From: Candidatus Moraniibacteriota bacterium
GTDB taxonomy: Bacteria; Patescibacteriota; Minisyncoccia; Moranbacterales; UBA9337
Length of the DNA: 11,074 bases
Reading direction: 5' to 3'
NCBI GenBank assembly: GCA_003510795.1
Contig: DOKP01000081.1
Location: 1-11,074 of the forward strand
Under the pieces are notes generated by a model. The model saw only the letters and a list, made by a program, of their open reading frames with translations. It had not been told where the DNA came from and did not search any database. This document shows positions 6,370-11,074 of this stretch, piece by piece (within the stretch, counting starts at the first letter, position 1; each line of letters opens with the position of its first letter). Both the position numbers and the translations under genes were made by a program.

Positions 6370-6702
6370 TTACAAATTTATTCTCGCCGCAAAATTAAAA
6401 GCATAAAAATAATTCTGCCAACTTTTATCGGTCGAGTGATAATCATTATCAAAGACAAAATAATCGGCCAGTGTTTCCCTCACGCGCAACAATTCTTTCA
6501 AATGACTGCCACTTTTTTCCAGGCTGACGGTCAAATCCAAAAGCTCCAAGGCGCGCTCAAAAGCCATTTGACTATATTCATCATTGTTTTTATTTTTCCA
6601 CTTGATCGTCCGTTCAACCTCACTGCCAATATTGGCCATCTGCTCAAAAAAAGAAAGTTTTTGCCATCCGCCCGTAGCTAAATTTTTATGCTGTATATCC
6701 AT
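6370..6702 (-). CDS. Conserved hypothetical protein, 110 aa, helical
   Basis: Begins MDIQHKNLATGGWQKLSFFEQMANIG and ends FYAFNFAARINL. It appears mostly alpha-helical and soluble, with no signal peptide or membrane segment. Conserved-looking stretches are FERALELLDLTV, LKELLRVRETLADYF, and an aromatic end with Trp-Gln-x-Tyr-Phe-Tyr-Ala-Phe-Asn. From memory, proteins of this pattern occur as hypothetical proteins in candidate-phylum bacteria; I know no function. The helical pattern and the RETLADYF stretch loosely recall HEPN-type bundles, but the Arg-x4-6-His catalytic motif of HEPN ribonucleases is absent. The ATG directly follows the TAA of the DUF5674-like gene with no spacing, implying translational coupling and possibly a physical or functional link. 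Confidence 0.8.
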   Translation of the reverse strand: MDIQHKNLATGGWQKLSFFEQMANIGSEVERTIKWKNKNNDEYSQMAFERALELLDLTVSLEKSGSHLKELLRVRETLADYFVFDNDYHSTDKSWQNYFYAFNFAARINL

Positions 6703-7044
6703 TTATTTTCTCACTAATTTATTAACCACCGCTAAAATCTCTTTTTGAATCTCAGTGTCATTCACCCCGCGACTGCGATTGCCTTGTGCCGGACGCAAAT
6801 TTATCATCGAATCAAATTCGACGAAATCTTCGCCAGTTAATTCAGGATAAAAGTTAATGCCCCACAAATCCTTCTGCGCCGATCCGTTTTCTAAAAGCAA
6901 CGCCTCCTCATCAGCATGCAGGTCAGCATCCACCGCCATAATCTTTTTTTCAATATCAACCACAGCCTTAACTAAATTACCAAACATTTTATCTGACATT
7001 TCTCGCAATTCTTTAATTGTAATTTCGTCTTTAATTATTTTCAT
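6703..7044 (-). CDS. DUF5674-like family protein
   Basis: This 113-aa soluble protein matches, from memory, the DUF5674 pattern common in candidate-phylum bacteria. Conserved-looking segments are MFGNLVKAVVDIEKKIMAVDADLHADEEALLLENGS, DLWGINFYPE, and FVEFDSMINLRPAQGNRSRGV. It has no signal peptide and no membrane segment. Acidic residues and the RPAQGNRSRG turn are the likely functional surface, but the biochemical role is unknown. It is the first gene of a minus-strand operon with the 110-aa gene (zero spacing) and two microprotein ORFs. A bent or positioning role for an accessory factor is possible but speculative. No convincing promoter is visible upstream and no Shine-Dalgarno precedes the ATG. 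The whole operon lies between two tRNA-Leu remnants, which suggests it arrived or was duplicated as a block. Confidence 0.85.
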   Translation of the reverse strand: MKIIKDEITIKELREMSDKMFGNLVKAVVDIEKKIMAVDADLHADEEALLLENGSAQKDLWGINFYPELTGEDFVEFDSMINLRPAQGNRSRGVNDTEIQKEILAVVNKLVRK

Positions 7045-7154
7045 TTTTTCAATTTAAAATGCTCATTAAATTATTTTCCTATCGTTTATTGATAAAATAT
7101 TCTTCGTTCTTATATATTTAGACACCTCTTGCGAAAATTCACAAAACTAAAAAA

Positions 7155-7180
7155 TTAAGCTATATTTTTTATATGCTTAA
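7155..7180. repeat. AT-rich hairpin
   Basis: TTAAGC (7155-7160) pairs with GCTTAA (7175-7180). After one bulged T, ATAT (7162-7165) pairs with ATAT (7171-7174) around a T5 loop. It has no T-run typical of a terminator and sits about 110 bases upstream of the DUF5674-like gene. It could be a regulatory site or a decayed repeat. Confidence 0.3.
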
Positions 7181-7292
7181 ATAATACACAAAAAACAAAA
7201 AGCATACAAGCAACTCTTCATTTCTCTCCAAAAATGCTAGCATACTTTAATAAAATTCAAACAAAAAATGCTTTTACTAAAATATCACCCTA

Positions 7293-7318
7293 GATGACGA
7301 AATTGGCACAATATAAAA
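7293..7318 (+). pseudogene. tRNA-Leu remnant (third copy, internally deleted)
   Basis: GATGACGAAATTGG (7293-7306) differs from the tRNA-Leu 5' segment GATGGCGAAATTGG (5906-5919 and 6008-6021) by one base. It runs directly into GGCACAATATAAAA (7305-7318), identical to the tRNA 3' end and trailer at 5979-5992 and 6084-6097. The tRNA body between the two GG dinucleotides is gone, as expected for deletion across a GG microhomology. A CCC a few bases upstream may be the decayed acceptor start. As in the second copy, a terminator-like hairpin follows. Confidence 0.6.
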
Positions 7319-7341
7319 TTCAACCTTATTGGTTGTTTTTT
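7315..7341 (+). terminator. Decayed terminator after the third tRNA remnant
   Basis: CAACC (7321-7325) pairs with GGTTG (7331-7335) around a 5-nt loop, followed by six T. Outside the core there are two T-T mismatches and then four A-T pairs. Its place and form parallel the intact terminator after the second tRNA copy, so it was probably part of the same duplicated tRNA-plus-terminator block. Confidence 0.45.
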
Positions 7342-7352
7342 ATTACAATTGT

Positions 7353-7390
7353 AAAAGGAGCTGAGGGGGAATATTCCCAAAGCTCCTTTT
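7353..7390 (-). terminator. Terminator of the DUF5671/52-aa unit
   Basis: AAAAGGAGCT (7353-7362) pairs perfectly with AGCTCCTTTT (7381-7390), and inside it GGGAAT (7367-7372) pairs with ATTCCC (7373-7378). On the minus strand the hairpin starts at the stop codon of the 52-aa gene and ends in four T. The T-run is short, but the position directly after the last gene fits a terminator. Confidence 0.6.
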
Positions 7391-7548
7391 CACTTAGCAT
7401 CTCTTTCTCCTGGAAAAATCAAGAATTTTAGCAATCTTATCCCTAGATAAATATTGACTGCTAGCCCAATTAGGAGAAACATTGAGATGATAGTGACTGC
7501 CAGAGAAAATGCTCCCAAGCTCTCAAGAAAAGATTTTGTCTTTTCCAT
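7390..7548 (-). CDS. 52-aa small membrane protein
   Basis: The frame begins MEKTKSFLESLGAFSLAV and ends FPGERDAK before TGA (7390-7392). One long hydrophobic stretch at about residues 11-45 (AFSLAVTIISMFLLIGLAVNI, then LGIRLLKFLIF) makes it a membrane microprotein with one long or two tightly turned helices. A perfect AGGAGG lies 10 bases before the ATG, the only consensus Shine-Dalgarno I see in the window, so strong translation is likely. It follows the DUF5671-like gene by 28 bases on the same strand, and a hairpin terminator begins at its stop, so it ends that operon. No family is recognised. It may be an accessory subunit of the upstream membrane protein, which is inference. Confidence 0.75.
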   Translation of the reverse strand: MEKTKSFLESLGAFSLAVTIISMFLLIGLAVNIYLGIRLLKFLIFPGERDAK

Positions 7549-7558
7549 TTTCTACTCA

Positions 7559-7564
7559 CCTCCT
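7559..7564 (-). promoter_or_regulatory. Consensus Shine-Dalgarno of the 52-aa gene
   Basis: AGGAGG on the minus strand (7564 to 7559) is followed by TGAGTAGAAA and the ATG at 7548. It fixes the start of the 52-aa ORF and is notable because neighbouring genes lack a recognisable ribosome-binding site. Confidence 0.8.
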
Positions 7565-7576
7565 TTTTTAAAAGAG

Positions 7577-8752
7577 CTATTTTTGAGGAACTGTATTTAT
7601 GCCATCTATAACATTAACATTTTTTATAACCACACTCTCTCTATCGCATTCCATTCCAATGCCATGCCGACTCCATTTTGAATTATCATAATAACTGTTT
7701 CTATTATTAGATGTTTTTAAATCCAAAGAAAAATTAGCACACAATTCGAAATCTCCTTTTGTCACTTCTCCGCTTTTGTATGGCTTATTAATAATTTTAT
7801 ACTCATAAGGATTATCAGTTTCAGGATCTCTTCTGCTACTGCAATAAGTATACGCAGAATCCGCTGTTAAGTCCTCCAATGACTCTGGCAAAGCTTTTCG
7901 CTCATTTGCATAAGAATCAATACAGCTTGCTAAACTTTGCAGATCATTGGCGCGCGTATCGTCAAAGCTTCTCATCCTTTCAGTCTTTGGAGAACCGCTA
8001 GCCAAAAATCCTAAAATTATTGATATGCCCACTACGCCCGCCACTACCCAGCCAAAAGTTACAAAAACTTTTCTGGCAATATCTTTCTTGTATTGGACTT
8101 TTTTTCTTTCTAAAAAATAAAAACCAAACACTCCGCCAGCAATCATAAATATCGTCAAAGCTTTTAAGAAAAATCTAGTTGTTATCTCCCCCTGTAGCAT
8201 GTTGAAGATAACTGCGATTAAATCTCCCACAATTGTAACTGCTGCCACCAATAAAACTAAATAAGTAATCCATTTAGTTAAGCGCGCTTCTACTTTTCCA
8301 TCATCTTCTCTAAATCTCTTAAACCAAAAACGCATCGCCAAATAATATAAAGGAAAACTGATAATCAAAGCTGCAATGGCATAATGAATAGTTTCTGAAG
8401 ATGAATTATAACTGTAATAACTGCTTAATTTATCTTTAAAGAAATAATTAATCACTCCGTAAAGAAGCATGCCTAAAGAAGTGGCAAACGTTCCCAAAAG
8501 AATAAAAGAGAAAAAATTTACCACTATTTCCACCGTGGTGGATTTTTTGCTAAAAACTTTTTGCGCATTTCTACTGGGAGTCGGCACACCAGATTTTGCC
8601 AGAGCGATTGCATAAGCGCTATCAATTTCATCATCTGACCAGCCCACGGCGTGCAACTGTTTTTTTATCTCATCATGCAAAGCGCCAGCTTGGATGCGCC
8701 CGATTGCATAATCGACGAGATCCTGACCTTCATTTTTTGTTTCATTTTCCAT
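7577..8752 (-). CDS. DUF5671-type membrane protein with pseudopilin-like C-terminal domain
   Basis: This 391-aa inner-membrane protein has a soluble N-terminus (1-70) with a short helical module DYAIGRIQAGALHDEIKKQL..GWSDDEID, resembling UBA-like helices. Four membrane segments follow at about 74-104, 121-142, 160-184 and 194-214, in the arrangement I associate with DUF5671, then a fifth at about 229-252. The C-terminal 140 residues are probably outside the membrane. The part from about residue 266 (TRANDLQSLASCIDSYANERKALPESLEDL... to DPETDNPYEYKI) resembles the soluble domain of GspG-type pseudopilins, including an Asn-Pro-Tyr-x-Tyr motif. Four Cys (277, 304, 338, 369) could form disulfides. 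No prepilin peptidase signal is visible. The function is unknown; a fixed, membrane-anchored pilin-like surface domain is my inference. It is probably co-transcribed with the 52-aa membrane protein and is divergent from the histidine kinase. Confidence 0.8.
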   Translation of the reverse strand: MENETKNEGQDLVDYAIGRIQAGALHDEIKKQLHAVGWSDDEIDSAYAIALAKSGVPTPSRNAQKVFSKKSTTVEIVVNFFSFILLGTFATSLGMLLYGVINYFFKDKLSSYYSYNSSSETIHYAIAALIISFPLYYLAMRFWFKRFREDDGKVEARLTKWITYLVLLVAAVTIVGDLIAVIFNMLQGEITTRFFLKALTIFMIAGGVFGFYFLERKKVQYKKDIARKVFVTFGWVVAGVVGISIILGFLASGSPKTERMRSFDDTRANDLQSLASCIDSYANERKALPESLEDLTADSAYTYCSSRRDPETDNPYEYKIINKPYKSGEVTKGDFELCANFSLDLKTSNNRNSYYDNSKWSRHGIGMECDRESVVIKNVNVIDGINTVPQK

Positions 8753-8829
8753 AATATTATTTTCATTTTATTTGATTATCTATTATAATAATAACATAAA
8801 AGACAATTTAATATAATATTTCAAAAAAA
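8753..8829. promoter_or_regulatory. Divergent AT-rich promoter region
   Basis: This 77-base gap separates the DUF5671-like gene and the histidine kinase, which start in opposite directions. The palindrome TATTATAATA at 8781-8790 offers a TATAAT -10 box on both strands, and another TATAAT lies at 8812-8817 on the plus strand. None has a good -35 box at 17 bases, so the exact start sites are uncertain. Both genes lack a clear Shine-Dalgarno. Confidence 0.35.
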
Positions 8830-10884
8830 ATGAAACAAACACTATCAAAAAAAGTTTCCCAACATGGATTTCAATTTAGAACAAAGCTCATTTTGACTAT
8901 AGAAATTATTGTTATAACTATAACTATACTTTGCGGTTTTCTAGTTTATGGCCATACTCAAGATTTGGTTCGCGAGGTGCTCAGAAACAAACTTATCGCC
9001 ACGGCGTCTACTGCCTCTTCTATCATTAACGGCTCTCAAATTCAATCACTACGAGCAGAAAGGGATATTCAAAACCAGAATTATTTAGAATTAAAAGAAA
9101 TTTTAAAAAAAACCGTTGCCAGCGACAGCGATATTGATTCTGCTTATATAATGGAAAAATCCGACGATGAAAATGTTTTAAAATTTTTAGCCGATTCGAT
9201 GACCACCACAGACGCTGATGAAAACGGCGTCATCGATGATGAGGAAAAAGAAGCTGAGATTGGCGAAGAATATGACATAACACTTTTTCCCGAAATGCAA
9301 AAAGCGTTCAGCGAAAAAACTGCCGATTATGAAACTTCCTGCGATAAATGGGGTTGCTGGCTAAGCGGTTATGCTCCTATTTTAGATGCAGAAGGCGAGA
9401 CACTCGCTATAGTCGGCGTGGATATTTCTGCCAACCAAATTATTGCCCATGAAAAAAAATTAAAACTTTCCTTATTTTTAATCCTCGGAACAATACTTAT
9501 TTTCTTCCCTGCTTTTCTATTTTTTTATCTCAGAAATTCCCTCAAGCCAATTTCGGAAATAGCTAATGACATCACCAAGTTTAGCGGCGATTTGTCTACC
9601 CGCATAGACATGGAAAGGAAAGATGAATTTGGCTTGATTGCAAATAATTTTAACCGAATGGCAGATGAGCTAACTGATTTGGTAAAAAATATGGAAACTA
9701 ACGTGGCAGAACGAACCAAAGAAATAGCTTCTCAAAAAAAACATATAGAAGCAGAAAAAAACAAAACTGAATCTATTCTAGCAAGCATAGGTGATGGAGT
9801 TTTTGTAGTTGATACAAATTTCGAAATAACAATGTTTAATAAAACTTCTGAATCAATCACGGGATTTTCCGCCCATGAAGCTTTGGGCAAAAAATATTAT
9901 GAAATACTTCAATTTTTCAGCGATTCTGACGAGACCAAAAAGAATGATAGTTTTATAATAGAAGCTATTAACACAGGAAAAATTCAAGAAATGCCACCGC
10001 ACACTTTGCTTATAAATAAATTCGGCCAAAAAATCCCTGTAGCTGACAGTGCCTCTCCTATTAAAGATGAATATGGGAAAGTCATTGGTTGTGTAGTTGT
10101 TTTTCGAGACATCACCCATGAATATGAAATTGATAAAGCTAAGACCGAATTCGTTTCCCTTGCCTCGCACCAATTGCGCACCCCACTCTCTGCTATCAAT
10201 TGGTACGCTGAGATGCTTCTAGCAGGAGATGCTGGCAAAATAAATGCTAACCAAAAAAATTATCTCAAAGAAATATATTATGGAAACCAAAGAATGATAG
10301 AATTGGTCAATTCTTTGCTCAATGTCTCTCGGCTGGAAATGGGCACTTTCTTGGTAGAACCCAAGCAAACTAACATCCTAAAAATGGCCGATGAAGTAAT
10401 TAAAGAATTAACCCCCCGCTACCTAGAAAAAAATATAAAAATAAAAAATAATTACGACAAAACCCTTCCTGAAATAAATGTCGATCCAAAATTGATGCGA
10501 ATTATTTTTCAAAATCTTCTTTCTAATTCTATCAAATATACTCAGTCAAAAGGCAAGATTGAATTAAAGATAAATTATGATGAAAAAAACTTAAATATTG
10601 AAGTAGCAGACAACGGAATGGGAATTCCAGAAAGTCAAAAAGCTAATATATTTTCTAAATTCTTCAGAGCTGATAATGTCCGCCAGACAGACGCTGAGGG
10701 CACTGGCTTAGGTTTGTATTTGCTCAAATCTATCATCGACCATTCAGAAGGGAAAATCAGCTTTACGTCTACTGAGGGTCAAGGCACTACCTTTTTCATA
10801 TCCATTCCGCTAACTGGCATGAAAGCCAAAAAAGGAACTAAAGAAATAAATGAAGTCAACAGGAAGATTGAAAAAATAGCGTAA
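8830..10884 (+). CDS. Sensor histidine kinase (Cache-like sensor, HAMP, PAS, HisKA, HATPase)
   Basis: A 684-aa membrane sensor that should autophosphorylate on His and pass phosphate to a response regulator. Domains in order: membrane helix 1 (about 20-40); extracytoplasmic sensor (about 42-210); membrane helix 2 (about 212-235); HAMP linker (about 236-288); coiled coil (to about 315); PAS (about 312-428); HisKA with ASHQLRTPLSAINWYAEML and phospho-acceptor His447; and a HATPase domain with N-box QNLLSNSIKYT, G1 DNGMGIP (594-600), F-box FSKFFRAD and G2 GTGLGLYL. All catalytic motifs are intact. The sensor holds a 12-residue EF-hand-like loop, DADENGVIDDEE (128-139), and two Cys (171, 176) in SCDKWGCWLSGYAPI, a stretch typical of Cache-type folds. 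A Lys-rich tail (664-684) follows the HATPase domain. No response regulator gene is in the window, so its partner lies beyond the edge or elsewhere. Confidence 0.95.
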   Translation: MKQTLSKKVSQHGFQFRTKLILTIEIIVITITILCGFLVYGHTQDLVREVLRNKLIATASTASSIINGSQIQSLRAERDIQNQNYLELKEILKKTVASDSDIDSAYIMEKSDDENVLKFLADSMTTTDADENGVIDDEEKEAEIGEEYDITLFPEMQKAFSEKTADYETSCDKWGCWLSGYAPILDAEGETLAIVGVDISANQIIAHEKKLKLSLFLILGTILIFFPAFLFFYLRNSLKPISEIANDITKFSGDLSTRIDMERKDEFGLIANNFNRMADELTDLVKNMETNVAERTKEIASQKKHIEAEKNKTESILASIGDGVFVVDTNFEITMFNKTSESITGFSAHEALGKKYYEILQFFSDSDETKKNDSFIIEAINTGKIQEMPPHTLLINKFGQKIPVADSASPIKDEYGKVIGCVVVFRDITHEYEIDKAKTEFVSLASHQLRTPLSAINWYAEMLLAGDAGKINANQKNYLKEIYYGNQRMIELVNSLLNVSRLEMGTFLVEPKQTNILKMADEVIKELTPRYLEKNIKIKNNYDKTLPEINVDPKLMRIIFQNLLSNSIKYTQSKGKIELKINYDEKNLNIEVADNGMGIPESQKANIFSKFFRADNVRQTDAEGTGLGLYLLKSIIDHSEGKISFTSTEGQGTTFFISIPLTGMKAKKGTKEINEVNRKIEKIA

Positions 10885-10894
10885 ACATTTCATC

Positions 10895-10920
10895 ATGTTA
10901 ACATTTTAACACGTTAACAT
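10895..10920. repeat. Hairpin after the histidine kinase gene
   Basis: ATGTTAAC (10895-10902) and GTTAACAT (10913-10920) form a perfect 8-bp stem with a 10-nt loop. Because GTTAAC is itself palindromic, GTTAACAT is also present as a direct repeat (10897-10904 and 10913-10920). No T-run follows, so it is not a standard terminator. It lies 11 bases after the kinase stop and could stabilise the mRNA end or be a decayed repeat. Confidence 0.4.
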
Positions 10921-10953
10921 ATTGGCATTCAATATTGGCTTTATTTAAATGTC

Positions 10954-11011
10954 AACCTGCCTGCACTCCGTCGGCATAGCCTTTGGCGGCGTACGACCGG
11001 TAGGCAAGGTT
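10954..11011. repeat. GC-rich palindromic element
   Basis: AACCT (10954-10958) pairs with AGGTT (11007-11011). After one bulged A, GCCT (10959-10962) pairs with AGGC (11002-11005), then a G-T and a C-G pair follow. GTCG (10970-10973) pairs with CGAC (10994-10997) further in. The element is far richer in GC than its surroundings and has no coding sequence. It looks like a mobile palindromic repeat, as at 6028-6072, though the sequences differ. Confidence 0.5.
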
Positions 11012-11044
11012 CCAAACCAATTTCTAATGACTAAATAAAAAAAC

Positions 11045-11074
11045 TGTCGTTGCGAGTAATTTGAGTACTCTCAA
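11045..11074. repeat. Possible intergenic repeat cut by the window end
   Basis: The segment begins TGTCGTTGCGAG and ends TCTCAA at the last base. The start resembles the widespread intergenic palindromes of the type GTCATTGCGAG...CAATCTC (from memory). Inside it GAGTA (11054-11058) can pair with TACTC (11066-11070). The window edge prevents judging its full extent. Confidence 0.3.

Larger units (their letters stand above)
7045..7389. other. Gene-free spacer between two minus-strand units
   Basis: I find no plausible coding sequence on either strand of this 345-base stretch. It holds an AT-rich hairpin at 7155-7180, a perfect 10-bp palindrome ATGCTAGCAT at 7234-7243, the third tRNA-Leu remnant with its terminator-like hairpin (7293-7341), and the terminator of the 52-aa gene (from 7353). 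The promoter of the four-gene operon should lie in the first 100 bases, but no pair of boxes stands out. Confidence 0.6.

Noticed and set aside
6436..7057. Plus-strand open frames opposite the small-gene operon
   Set aside because: The minus-strand frames have family-like conservation and operon spacing; the plus frames show neither.
7119..7142. GACACCTCTTGCGAAAA as the terminal inverted repeat of an insertion sequence
   Set aside because: It looks like a transposon end, but no matching inverted copy, transposase fragment or target duplication is present in the window.
10885..11074. A response regulator gene following the histidine kinase
   Set aside because: No frame of useful length or receiver-domain motif is present before the window ends.

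Overview
The window is AT-rich bacterial chromosomal sequence, most likely from a member of the Candidate Phyla Radiation (Patescibacteria, Parcubacteria-like). The evidence is the gene content: a DUF5674-like protein, a DUF5671-like membrane protein, and a Rel protein that stops after the TGS domain. The small tight genes, mostly weak ribosome-binding sites and GC-richer palindromes between genes fit the same picture. The assignment is inference, because no rRNA or ribosomal protein gene is present.

Layout: a decayed palindrome (about 4-46), then topA (82-2277, +) with a terminator at 2319-2351. The stringent-response gene rel (2458-3952, +) follows, broken by a single +1 frameshift inside the synthetase domain and closed by a terminator at 3995-4023. 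Convergent to it is the parA-parB segregation operon (5855 to 4039, -). A tRNA-Leu(CAA) gene (5901-5982, +) diverges from parA; its probable promoter overlaps the parA start codon.

The stretch 5983-7389 is the accessory part. It begins with a wrecked second copy of the tRNA-Leu, in which a GC-rich hairpin replaces the middle. A tight minus-strand operon of four small genes follows (DUF5674-like, a 110-aa unknown, and newly noted 45-aa and 29-aa ORFs) and ends on a shared bidirectional terminator. After that comes a third, internally deleted tRNA-Leu remnant. A 14-bp direct repeat from the tRNA 3' end, GGCACAATATAAAA, occurs in all three tRNA copies and brackets the operon.

Next is a two-gene minus-strand unit: a DUF5671-type membrane protein with a pseudopilin-like C-terminal domain, then a 52-aa membrane microprotein with a consensus Shine-Dalgarno sequence and its own terminator. 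Divergent from it is a 684-aa sensor histidine kinase (8830-10884, +) whose extracytoplasmic sensor carries a perfect EF-hand-like loop. The last 190 bases have no gene and hold several palindromic repeat-like segments.

The window covers DNA topology (topA), stress signalling (rel), chromosome segregation (parAB), leucine decoding and environmental sensing. The points most worth checking are the four-gene microprotein operon inside the tRNA-Leu repeat, the frameshift in rel, and the EF-hand insertion in the kinase sensor.
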